This document shows, piece after piece, positions 54,580 through 62,250 of a stretch of DNA of 64,000 nucleotides (the stretch's first letter is position 1; every line of letters begins with the position of its first letter). Under the pieces are notes generated by a model. It was given only the letters and a program-made list of their open reading frames with translations, was not told where the DNA came from and ran no database searches. A program made the translations under genes and the position numbers. This DNA is from Desnuesiella massiliensis. GTDB lineage: Bacteria; Bacillota; Clostridia; Clostridiales; Clostridiaceae. The stretch spans positions 1-64,000 of the forward strand of contig NZ_LN879450.1 of NCBI RefSeq assembly GCF_001403615.1, in the 5' to 3' direction.

Positions 54580-56085
54580 TTATTTTCCTCCTGTTGAATA
54601 ATATAGTATTTCTTCTTCGTTAGTCTTAGAGGTTTCAAGCTCTTTTACTATTTTCCCATCGTACATAAGGTAAACTCTATCCGTTATACCTAAAATCTCT
54701 GAAAGCTCACAGGAAGCATAGATTACAGCCTTTCCAGCCTTAGCTAGGCCATATATAAGCTCGAAAATATCCTTCTTGGCTCCTACATCTACCCCCTTAG
54801 TAGGCTCATCAAAGATATAAACCTCAGAATCTGTCACTAGCCACTTTCCTATAGCTACCTTCTGTTGGTTTCCTCCAGAAAGGTTTTGAACCTTGCTTTC
54901 ATGGCTAGGAGTTTTGATTCCTAAGCTGCTTATCATCTCTTTTGCGGTTTTCTTCTCACTGCCAAAGTTTAAAAAAGTATTGGCATTACAGAATTTTTTA
55001 AGGTTTGAAACTGTTATATTTATAGCAACGGATTCACTAACTAATATCCCTTCTTTTCTTCTCTCTTCCGGTACAAGAGCTATACCTTGTTTAACTGCCT
55101 CATGCGGCTCTCTAACCTTAAGCACTTTGTTCCTTAATACTCTTTCTCCTGTGACATTAGGTGTTGCTCCAAATATAGCCTTACACAATTCTGTCTTACC
55201 TGCACCTACTAAGCCAGATATACCTACTATTTCACCAGCATTCACATGGAAGGAAACATCGGACACTATCTGTCCATCATTTAAATTCTTTACTTCAAAC
55301 AATTTTTCTCCAATAGTATTTTCCTTTGGAGGGAATTGCTCGTCCATTTTTCTTCCTAGCATATATTCAACTATCTCATTTTGACTTGTATCACCTATGT
55401 TCTTTTTAACAACAAACTCTCCATCTCTCATTACCGTGATCTCATCACAGATTTCAAAAAGCTCTGGTAATCTATGAGATATAAAAATTACCCCTACATT
55501 TTTCTTTTTTAAGTCTCTTACTATCCTAAAAAGCTCTTCTGTTTCTGTATTACTTAAAGGAGCTGTAGGTTCATCTAGTATAAGAAATTTACAATCCTTA
55601 GAAATAGCTCTAGCTATTAAAACCATTTGTTTTTCTGCTAAAGTAAGCTCACTTACTAGCTTTTTAGAAGATATCTTTACATTCATGCTATTTAATATTT
55701 CTTGAGACTTTTTATAAATTGATCCCCAGTTGATAAGGGAGTTTTTATTTTTAGATTCTACCATATCATTTAACATTATATTTTCTGCTACAGTTAAATA
55801 GTGAATGAGTGCAGTATCTACTTCTTGATATACGATTTGTACTCCATATTGCATTGACTCTTTTGGAGATCTTATATTTGCTTTTTCATTATTAAAATAC
55901 ATTTCACCGGTATAATGATTATAAGCTCCAGATAATACCTTCATTAAAGTTGACTTTCCAGCTCCATTAGCTCCGATTAAGGCATGAGATACTCCGGTCT
56001 CAGTTGTAAAATTAACATTTTTTAATGCCTTTACTCCGGGAAATTCTATAGAAATATCTTTCATGTCTAATGTTATTTTTTGCAT
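54580..56085 (-). CDS. Ribose-type ABC transporter ATP-binding protein, tandem domains
   Basis: A 501-residue RbsA-like ATPase with two ABC cassettes. The first has Walker A GANGAGKSTLM, Walker B FLILDEPTAPL and signature LTLAEKQ (modified); the second has GLVGAGKTELC and LSGGNQQKV, DEPTKGVDVGAK. GAGGTGG supports the ATG at 56085 over the upstream GTG. The permease follows two bases after its stop, and it belongs to the ABC-mtnK-mtnA operon. Confidence 0.94.
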   Translation of the reverse strand: MQKITLDMKDISIEFPGVKALKNVNFTTETGVSHALIGANGAGKSTLMKVLSGAYNHYTGEMYFNNEKANIRSPKESMQYGVQIVYQEVDTALIHYLTVAENIMLNDMVESKNKNSLINWGSIYKKSQEILNSMNVKISSKKLVSELTLAEKQMVLIARAISKDCKFLILDEPTAPLSNTETEELFRIVRDLKKKNVGVIFISHRLPELFEICDEITVMRDGEFVVKKNIGDTSQNEIVEYMLGRKMDEQFPPKENTIGEKLFEVKNLNDGQIVSDVSFHVNAGEIVGISGLVGAGKTELCKAIFGATPNVTGERVLRNKVLKVREPHEAVKQGIALVPEERRKEGILVSESVAINITVSNLKKFCNANTFLNFGSEKKTAKEMISSLGIKTPSHESKVQNLSGGNQQKVAIGKWLVTDSEVYIFDEPTKGVDVGAKKDIFELIYGLAKAGKAVIYASCELSEILGITDRVYLMYDGKIVKELETSKTNEEEILYYSTGGK

Positions 56086-56124
56086 TAAATCCATCCACCT
56101 CACCCTACCCTGGAATATTTACAG

Positions 56125-56151
56125 AGAGAACACATATAAAATGTGTTCTCT
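56125..56151 (-). repeat. Intercistronic stem-loop, binding-protein/ATPase junction
   Basis: agagaacacat / atgtgttctct, 11-bp stem with a five-base loop and no T-run. Such structures usually raise expression of the upstream binding protein relative to the following genes. Confidence 0.75.
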
Positions 56152-56164
56152 GTATGGTAGTTAA

Positions 56165-57286
56165 TTATTTTTTAAATAAATCTTTTAATTCTTTCATCCA
56201 AGGCTGTAAATGAGCATCTGATTTACCCCAGCCTGGAACCACTTCTGAAAGATTGTCCATATTAACAGCTTTTCCTGCAGCTTTTAATTGTTGTTGAGTT
56301 ATTAAGCTTGCTTCCATTTTGTGTGTTTCTGGTGTTTGCTCTCCAGCTATCTTCTTAGCTAAAAGTCTAACGTTTACAGCACCTATAAGTTTAGGATCTA
56401 CTGCAGCTGTTGCCACCCATGGGCTTCCTTCTTCTTGCATTAATTGAAGGTCAGCATTAGAAACGTCTATTCCAACAATCTTAACATCTGTTCTCTTTGC
56501 TTCTTTAACTGCACGAGCAGCACCTATAGCAAAAGCATCCCAAGTTGCAAATATAGCATCTAAATTACCCTTTGAATATTTAGTAAGCATTGCAGAAACC
56601 GCATTTTGAGTTTGTACAGATGTATCTGCCGCAGCTACACCAAATCTATCAACTTCTTTAAGTCCAGCATTGTCCTTTAAGAATTGAGTGTAAACTTTAT
56701 TTCTGCTTACCATTGGTGGGAATCCATCTACCCAAAGATAAGCTAATTTACTTTGTCCATTAGTTATTTTCTTTAATTCCTCTAAAGCTAACTTAGCTAA
56801 AGATTCATCATCTTGTGATGTCATAGTTACGCCTTTTACTTCACCTATTTTGGGATTAGAGTCAAAGGTTACTACAGGAATCTTCTTATCTGTTAGTTTC
56901 TTTACATCTTCTACCGTAGCATCATCGTCTCCGTGAGATATGATTATTCCATCATAGCCTTTATCCATAGCTTGGTTTATAGCATCATGGAATTTAGCTG
57001 TATCTCCATTTGCTGTAAAGGTATCCACCTTAAAGCCCATGGATTCTCCTTCTTTTTTAGCACCAGCCAAGAATTGAGCTGTATGGTCATCTCCGCCTAT
57101 TTTACGGATAACCATGATCTTTACTCCATCAGCATCCTTAGCGATTTTCTCTGGAATATTTTTTGAGTATTCTACCTTTTTATCACTATTAGCAGTTTTA
57201 GAATCTGATTTTGATGAACATCCTGTTAATCCAATTACCAATGACATTGCAACAGCTAGAGTAGCACTTAAAAACTTTTTATTCAT
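56165..57286 (-). CDS. Ribose-type ABC transporter substrate-binding lipoprotein
   Basis: A 373-residue periplasmic-binding-protein-like lipoprotein. The signal peptide ends in the lipobox LTGCSSKSD (lipidated Cys23). The mature protein has PBP type I-like segments: DGVKIMVIRKIGGDDHTAQF, GYDGIIISHGDDDATVEDV and PVVTFDSNPKIG. It is the first gene of the importer operon. AGGGGGATTACATA precedes the ATG. Ligand identity (5-methylthioribose, 5-deoxyribose or ribose-like) is inferred from mtnK and mtnA downstream. Confidence 0.93.
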   Translation of the reverse strand: MNKKFLSATLAVAMSLVIGLTGCSSKSDSKTANSDKKVEYSKNIPEKIAKDADGVKIMVIRKIGGDDHTAQFLAGAKKEGESMGFKVDTFTANGDTAKFHDAINQAMDKGYDGIIISHGDDDATVEDVKKLTDKKIPVVTFDSNPKIGEVKGVTMTSQDDESLAKLALEELKKITNGQSKLAYLWVDGFPPMVSRNKVYTQFLKDNAGLKEVDRFGVAAADTSVQTQNAVSAMLTKYSKGNLDAIFATWDAFAIGAARAVKEAKRTDVKIVGIDVSNADLQLMQEEGSPWVATAAVDPKLIGAVNVRLLAKKIAGEQTPETHKMEASLITQQQLKAAGKAVNMDNLSEVVPGWGKSDAHLQPWMKELKDLFKK

Positions 57287-57447
57287 TATGTAATCCCCCT
57301 TATAAAAAATTATTTTGATAATTCTATAATACTTAGTTAACTTACCCTTGGGATAAACCGCTCACCTCCAACCCTTTTAACAACGTTTACATATGGGTTA
57401 AAAAATAAAACAAAAACATTCTAGTAAAAAACCAAATTTTTAAGTAT

Positions 57448-57476
57448 ATATTATCATATATTTTTAGATTTTTCAA
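57448..57476 (-). promoter_or_regulatory. Promoter of the ABC-mtnK-mtnA operon
   Basis: On the minus strand TTGAAA (57471-57476), 17 bases, TAATAT (57448-57453). T-rich or A-rich elements lie on both sides, as at the BMC promoter. Confidence 0.75.
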
Positions 57477-57480
57477 TAAT

Positions 57481-57530
57481 ATTTTGTTTTTTGTTTGTTT
57501 TTAATTTGGTTTGTATTTGATTTTGCCAAT
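57481..57530. promoter_or_regulatory. T-rich operator upstream of the ABC-mtnKA promoter
   Basis: Contains TTTTGTTTGTTTTTA (57489-57503), identical to the element upstream of the BMC promoter (41675-41689), then ATTTGGTTTG (57504-57513). On the downstream side AAAACCAAAT (57428-57437) reads as ATTTGGTTTT on the minus strand. Confidence 0.6.
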
Positions 57531-57607
57531 ATTTTAAGTTTGATTCTTTTGATATGTCCTTAAACTTTTCTATTTCCTAACTGATTGTCATAATTCTCCC
57601 TTAACAA

Positions 57608-57636
57608 TTGATGTTTTATTCATTAAAGGATATAAT
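57608..57636 (+). promoter_or_regulatory. Promoter of marR-type gene
   Basis: TTGATG (57608-57613), 17 bases, TATAAT (57631-57636), 32 bases before the start codon. Confidence 0.75.
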
Positions 57637-57668
57637 TAAGTATTATAATTTTAATAGGAGGACTTTTA

Positions 57669-58091
57669 ATGTTTGATTTAGAATCTTGTATTGGATTTCT
57701 TACCAATGTTCAAGCAAAAAAACTATCAGAAGCCTTTAATAATAGAATAATTCTAAAAGGAATTACTAGAGTGCAATGGATAGCTATGTATTATTTAGAT
57801 AAATTTACTTCCTTAAGCCAAATGGAACTAGCAGAAAAGCTGGATATAAAACCTTCTTCTGTAGTTAGACTCATGGATAGAATGGAAAGGGACGGTTTAG
57901 TACAAAGAGTTAAAAATCCTGAAGATAGAAGGGCTCATAATTTAATTCTTACAGATAAAGGTCAGAATTTCTGGAATAATGTTAAAGAAGAAGGTCCAGC
58001 TATGAGCGAAATTTTTACTAAGGATATATCTGATGAAGAGTTAGAGATTTTTAAAAAGGTCTTAGATAAAATGGTAGAAAATATTAAATAA
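57669..58091 (+). CDS. MarR-family transcriptional regulator
   Basis: A 140-residue winged-helix repressor (SLSQMELAEKLDIKPSSVVR; wing GLVQRVKNPEDRRAHNLILT). It has one cysteine near the N terminus (Cys7), the position used for redox sensing in OhrR-like members, but no other redox signature. Its probable operator is the inverted repeat in front of the next gene, 50 bases after its stop. Confidence 0.9.
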   Translation: MFDLESCIGFLTNVQAKKLSEAFNNRIILKGITRVQWIAMYYLDKFTSLSQMELAEKLDIKPSSVVRLMDRMERDGLVQRVKNPEDRRAHNLILTDKGQNFWNNVKEEGPAMSEIFTKDISDEELEIFKKVLDKMVENIK

Positions 58092-58108
58092 TTTTTTAAC
58101 AATCCCTA

Positions 58109-58137
58109 TTGCTTCTCTCCCGAATAGTTGCTATACT
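58109..58137 (+). promoter_or_regulatory. Promoter of AhpD-like gene
   Basis: TTGCTT (58109-58114), 17 bases, TATACT (58132-58137); four bases downstream starts a palindrome that would cover the transcription start. Confidence 0.72.
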
Positions 58138-58140
58138 AAT

Positions 58141-58171
58141 TATTAGATAAGTAACAATTGCTTGTCTAATA
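58141..58171. promoter_or_regulatory. Candidate MarR operator
   Basis: TATTAGATAAG and CTTGTCTAATA, nine bases apart, complementary with one mismatch. Lies across the likely start site of the AhpD-like gene, immediately after the -10. The upstream MarR-family gene is the natural candidate binder. Confidence 0.62.
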
Positions 58172-58192
58172 AAATTCTAGGAGGATTGCGCT

Positions 58193-58546
58193 ATGAGTAA
58201 GAACCCAAGAGAAATGTTAAATAGCTTTATGAATGGTTTACAAGAACTAGGTGGCACAAATAAAGAAAATATTGATGCTTTTATGAATCTTTTAGGAGCT
58301 TCCTATAAGCCAGGAAAAGTAGATACAAAGACTAAGGAATTGATAAGCATTGGTATAGCTGCTTATAATAGATGTGAATACTGCATAGTTTTCCATGTTT
58401 ATAAAGCATTAGAAGCTGGCGCTAGTAGAGAAGAAATAATGGAAGCTGCCATGGTTTCAGTAGCCTTCGGCGGAGGTCCTTCAATGGCTTATTCTGTAAC
58501 TCTATTAAAGGATTCCATTGACGAATTTGAAAAGGATTTCAAATAG
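58193..58546 (+). CDS. AhpD-like/carboxymuconolactone decarboxylase family protein
   Basis: A 117-residue CMD/AhpD-fold protein. The CxxC-H catalytic motif is visible (NRCEYCIVFHVYKALEAG), as in AhpD-type thiol-disulfide oxidoreductases. AhpD can draw electrons from a lipoyl protein and dihydrolipoamide dehydrogenase. Both activities are encoded in the next gene. AGGAGGATTGCGCT precedes the ATG. Regulated by the MarR-type protein. Confidence 0.87.
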   Translation: MSKNPREMLNSFMNGLQELGGTNKENIDAFMNLLGASYKPGKVDTKTKELISIGIAAYNRCEYCIVFHVYKALEAGASREEIMEAAMVSVAFGGGPSMAYSVTLLKDSIDEFEKDFK

Positions 58547-58560
58547 AACATAAAAGCAAG

Positions 58561-58585
58561 AGGTAGTGGTGATCACTACCTTTTT
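58561..58585 (+). terminator. Terminator/attenuator before the lipoyl-Lpd gene
   Basis: aggtagtg / cactacct stem with a five-base loop and TTTTT, only 21 bases before the next start codon. It may reduce read-through between the AhpD-like and Lpd genes. Confidence 0.75.
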
Positions 58586-58605
58586 GACTATGGAGGTAAT
58601 ATATT

Positions 58606-60321
58606 ATGAATATTATTATTGATAAAATAAATGGACACGCAAAGCAAGGAAAGGTATGCAAGATTCATATTAGTGTAGGAGACTGCATAAAGGTTGGCGA
58701 TAGCCTTATTTCTATAGAAAGCAATAAAGGAAGTATCGACTTTAAGTCCACTGTTAACGGTATAGTAAAATCCTTAAATATAAATGAAGGGGATACTATA
58801 GATATAGGACATACTTTAGCTGAAGTAGAATGTGAGGCAAGTAACACCGCTTCAAAACCTGATACTCCATCGCCATCTACCTTTGACTATATGGCTGGAT
58901 TGCTAAAACCTAAAAAAGAAGAAGTAGAATGTGATATTGCTATAATAGGTGGTGGCCCAGGAGGATATGTAGCAGCTATCGAAGCTGCAAAACTAGGCGC
59001 CAAGGTAATTTTAGTTGAAAGAGAGAGCTTAGGTGGAACCTGCTTAAATCAAGGCTGCATCCCCACTAAAGTCTTAGTTAGAAGCACAGAGGTATACCAC
59101 AACATAAAAAATAGTGAGGAATTTGGAATTGAGGTTTCAAGCGCCAAGGCTAACATGAGTAAAATATTAACTCGCAAAAATAAAATAGTGGAAGAATTAA
59201 AATCTGGTATTGGATACATTCTTAATAAAAGAAATATTAGAGTGATTTATGGTGAAGGAAATATATTAGACTGCTCTACAATATTTGTAAGAGAAGGAAA
59301 CAAAGAAATCACCATAAAACCCCAAAACATCATAATAGCTACAGGCTCAAAATCCAATAAACTTCCTATAAAGGGTGCGGAATTTTCTGATATAATAACA
59401 AGTAAGGAAGCTCTTAGCCTTGATAAGATACCTGAAAGTATGGTTATAATCGGCGGAGGAGTTATAGGTATGGAATTTGCCTTTATATACTCTGAGTTAG
59501 GCTCCAAGGTAACTGTAATAGAATACTTCGACTCCATACTAGCCACTCTAGATAAAGATATTATTGAAATCATCGAAGATAGAGCTAGAGATAAGGGAAT
59601 AAAAATTTATGCTGGAGCCAAGGCTGAAGAGATAATAAAAGATGAAGATAATAATCTTATAGTCTGCTTCAGTAAAAATGAGGAAAAGAAATACGTAAGC
59701 GGCCACAAGGTTTTACTATCCGTAGGCAGAAGCCCTGTAATGAAGGTAGAAGAACTTAAAAACTTAGGCATTAATTTATCCAAAGGCGATAGAGCCATAG
59801 AAATAAACGATAAAATGGAGACTTCTGTGAAAGGCATTTATGCTATAGGTGATGTTACAAATAAAATTCAATTAGCTCATGTAGCATCTCATCAAGGAAT
59901 TATAGCCGCAAATAATATAATGGGTAAGAATTGCATAATGGATTATTCTATGGTTCCTAGCGCAATATTTACAACCCCTGAAATCGCGGTGGTAGGAGTA
60001 AGTGAAAAAGAAGCAGAACAAAAATCCTTAGAAATAGAAGTGGGTAAATTCCCCTTTGCTGCAAATGGAAAAGCCTTGATATATGGTGAAAGTCATGGCT
60101 TTGTTAAAATAATAAAAGATAAAAACACTGGCATAGTTATAGGTGGAGCTATCATTGGACCTCATGCCACAGACCTCATTGGAGAAATAGCTCTAGCTAT
60201 TAAAAATAAACTAACTGCTGAGCAGATTATTGAAACCATTCACGCTCACCCAACCACTGCAGAATCTATTCACGAAGCCGCTCTAGAATTGGAAGGAGGA
60301 GCTATACACTTTGTCAAGTAA
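58606..60321 (+). CDS. lpd: Dihydrolipoamide dehydrogenase with N-terminal lipoyl domain
   Basis: A 571-residue flavoprotein. A lipoyl domain (about 1-78) shows the modified Lys41 in ISIESNKGSIDF. The E3 domain (about 105-571) has FAD motif IIGGGPGGYVAAIEAA, redox disulfide GGTCLNQGCIPTK, NAD motif MVIIGGGVIGMEFAF, and the C-terminal HAHPTTAESI histidine-glutamate pair. It transfers electrons between NADH and its own lipoyl arm. No E1 or E2 gene is in the window, so a role with AhpD-like protein is plausible. Overlaps the next gene by 11 bases. Confidence 0.93.
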   Translation: MNIIIDKINGHAKQGKVCKIHISVGDCIKVGDSLISIESNKGSIDFKSTVNGIVKSLNINEGDTIDIGHTLAEVECEASNTASKPDTPSPSTFDYMAGLLKPKKEEVECDIAIIGGGPGGYVAAIEAAKLGAKVILVERESLGGTCLNQGCIPTKVLVRSTEVYHNIKNSEEFGIEVSSAKANMSKILTRKNKIVEELKSGIGYILNKRNIRVIYGEGNILDCSTIFVREGNKEITIKPQNIIIATGSKSNKLPIKGAEFSDIITSKEALSLDKIPESMVIIGGGVIGMEFAFIYSELGSKVTVIEYFDSILATLDKDIIEIIEDRARDKGIKIYAGAKAEEIIKDEDNNLIVCFSKNEEKKYVSGHKVLLSVGRSPVMKVEELKNLGINLSKGDRAIEINDKMETSVKGIYAIGDVTNKIQLAHVASHQGIIAANNIMGKNCIMDYSMVPSAIFTTPEIAVVGVSEKEAEQKSLEIEVGKFPFAANGKALIYGESHGFVKIIKDKNTGIVIGGAIIGPHATDLIGEIALAIKNKLTAEQIIETIHAHPTTAESIHEAALELEGGAIHFVK

Positions 60322-61306
60322 CTTGAAAGGAAAAATAGTCTATTCTAATAGCTATAATCCTTGGTACAATCTAGCTTTAGAAGAATATCTTCTAAACGGC
60401 TTATCAAAGGACGAAATAATACTATATCTTTGGCAGAATCAAAATACCGTAGTCATAGGTAACAATCAAAATCCCTGGAAGGAATGCGATATAGATTCCT
60501 TAAAAAATCACGAAGGAAAGCTAGCCAGAAGGCTCTCTGGTGGTGGTGCAGTATTTCATGATTTAGGTAATTTAAATTTTACTTTCTTAACCTCCAAGGA
60601 TAATTTTGATATATTAAAACAGCTTTCAGTTATAATATTAGCTGTAAAAGCCTTTGGCATAAATGCCCTATTCTCTGGAAGAAATGATATTGAGGTAGAA
60701 GGTAAAAAGTTCTCAGGTAACGCCTTCTTCTATGGCGAAAAAAACAACTATCATCATGGCACACTGCTTGTAGATGTAAATATGGATAAACTATCAAAAT
60801 ATCTTCAAGTTTCTAACAGCAAGATTCAATCAAAGGGCATAGATTCCGTTAGAGCTAGGGTTATTAACCTAAAGGATTTGAATAAGGACTTAACTATTGA
60901 TAATTTAAAACACAGCATAGTGGAGAGCTTTTCTACCATGTACAATATTAAAGTAGAAGAATACGTAGTAGATGAAAACAACGAGTATTTAAAAGAACTC
61001 TATGATAAATATAGTTCTTGGCAGTGGATATATGGTGAAACCCCTATATTCGACATTGAATACGAAAACAGATTTTTCTTTGGAAATCTTCAGCTTTGCA
61101 TGAAGGTATCTAAAGGCATCATACAGGATACAAAAATCTTCACCGATGCATTAGATATCAATTTTCCAAAAATCATAGAAAAATCCTTAATAGGAGTAGC
61201 TTTTAGCAAAGATTCTATTATAAATTCACTCTACTCTATTAGAAATTCTGTAATAGATGAAGCCTTTAAGGCTATTATTGCTTGGATAGAAGAAATTATA
61301 GAATAG
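60311..61306 (+). CDS. lplA: Lipoate-protein ligase A
   Basis: A 331-residue ligase. The LplA signature RRLSGGGAVFHDLGNLNFTF and the lipoyl-AMP-binding KKFSGNAFFY segment are present, with a C-terminal domain of about 80 residues. It attaches lipoate to the lipoyl lysine, most directly to Lys41 of the adjacent gene's product. The start is TTG, nine bases after GGAGG inside the lpd coding end; the 11-base overlap implies translational coupling. Confidence 0.93.
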   Translation: MSSNLKGKIVYSNSYNPWYNLALEEYLLNGLSKDEIILYLWQNQNTVVIGNNQNPWKECDIDSLKNHEGKLARRLSGGGAVFHDLGNLNFTFLTSKDNFDILKQLSVIILAVKAFGINALFSGRNDIEVEGKKFSGNAFFYGEKNNYHHGTLLVDVNMDKLSKYLQVSNSKIQSKGIDSVRARVINLKDLNKDLTIDNLKHSIVESFSTMYNIKVEEYVVDENNEYLKELYDKYSSWQWIYGETPIFDIEYENRFFFGNLQLCMKVSKGIIQDTKIFTDALDINFPKIIEKSLIGVAFSKDSIINSLYSIRNSVIDEAFKAIIAWIEEIIE

Positions 61307-61313
61307 AAACTTC

Positions 61314-61342
61314 TTCAAAGCCTAAGGATTCTATGCTATAAT
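61314..61342 (+). promoter_or_regulatory. Promoter of mtnN
   Basis: TTCAAA (61314-61319), 17 bases, TATAAT (61337-61342). Confidence 0.75.
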
Positions 61343-61368
61343 TTAAATCTATAAAATAGATTTAAATT
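61340..61368. repeat. 12-bp inverted repeat at the mtnN transcription start
   Basis: aatttaaatcta / tagatttaaatt with a five-base spacer, overlapping the -10 end and covering the start site. It may be an operator or a 5' mRNA hairpin just before the ribosome binding site. Confidence 0.65.
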
Positions 61369-61382
61369 TGGAGGTTTAATAT

Positions 61383-62075
61383 ATGATTATAGGTGTTATA
61401 GGAGCAATGAGTGAGGAGCTTGAAATTCTTCTTAAAGAGATGAGCCTTGAAAAAAAAGAAGTTAAAGCAAGAATGGAATTTAACTATGGTACCCTTTGGG
61501 GCAAAAAAGTTGTGGCTGTAGTTTCTGGTATAGGAAAAGTAAACGCAGCGGTTTGTACACAAATACTAGCTACAGAATATAAGGTAGATAGAATCATTAA
61601 TGTAGGTATAGCTGGAGGCATCGGAAAGGATATAGTGCCTGGAGATATAGTTATCGGGGATTCCCTTGTTCAACATGATATGGATACCTCTGCTTTTGGA
61701 GATAAAATAGGTCAAATACCAAGAATAGATACCTTCGACTTTAAGAGCAATGAAGATATGATTGCTTTAGCTAAAAAAGCTTGCGAAGGCATAAAAGGTC
61801 ATAATAGCTATGTAGGAAGAATAGCTACAGGAGATCAGTTTATAGCTAATATAGATAAAATCCGCTGGCTAAGCGAAGAATTTGGTGCTCTTGCTTGTGA
61901 AATGGAAGGTGGAAGCATCGCTCATGTTTCCTACTTAAACAATATTCCCTTCGTAGTTATACGTTCCATATCTGATAATGCTAACACTGGAGCTCATATG
62001 GATTATGAAAAGTTTAAATATGTAGCTGTAGAAAATTCTACTAATATATTGAGAAATATGATAAGCGAAATGTAA
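61383..62075 (+). CDS. mtnN: 5'-methylthioadenosine/S-adenosylhomocysteine nucleosidase
   Basis: A 230-residue nucleoside phosphorylase-fold hydrolase (Pfs). Signatures include MIIGVIGAMSEELEILLKEM, VGIAGGIGKDIVPGDIVIGD, FGALACEMEGGSIAHV with the catalytic glutamate, and RSISDNAN with the aspartate. It releases adenine from MTA, SAH and 5'-deoxyadenosine, producing methylthioribose, S-ribosylhomocysteine and 5-deoxyribose. This may supply the mtnK-mtnA branch. GGAGG precedes the ATG. Confidence 0.96.
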   Translation: MIIGVIGAMSEELEILLKEMSLEKKEVKARMEFNYGTLWGKKVVAVVSGIGKVNAAVCTQILATEYKVDRIINVGIAGGIGKDIVPGDIVIGDSLVQHDMDTSAFGDKIGQIPRIDTFDFKSNEDMIALAKKACEGIKGHNSYVGRIATGDQFIANIDKIRWLSEEFGALACEMEGGSIAHVSYLNNIPFVVIRSISDNANTGAHMDYEKFKYVAVENSTNILRNMISEM

Positions 62076-62088
62076 TTTAAATCTCAAG

Positions 62089-62140
62089 ATGCGCGTTTTA
62101 TCATAAGGAGTATTTTCTTATGATAAAAACGTGCATTTTT
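62089..62140 (+). terminator. Terminator of mtnN
   Basis: atgcgcgttttatcataagg / cttatgataaaaacgtgcat (about 18 pairs with one bulge), followed by TTTTT. Confidence 0.92.
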
Positions 62141-62189
62141 TAATAATCTACATTTCTATATCCAAATCTTTAATATAATACATAGCGTA

Positions 62190-62219
62190 AAAGACTCTGC
62201 CTTTAAAGCAGAGCCTTTT
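62190..62219 (-). terminator. Terminator of the sigma/anti-sigma operon
   Basis: aaagactctgc / gcagagcctttt stem with a seven-base loop; T-rich on both sides. Ends the minus-strand unit 31 bases after its stop. Confidence 0.82.
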
Positions 62220-62250
62220 ATTGAATTCCCTCGTATTACCTTGTGCTTAT

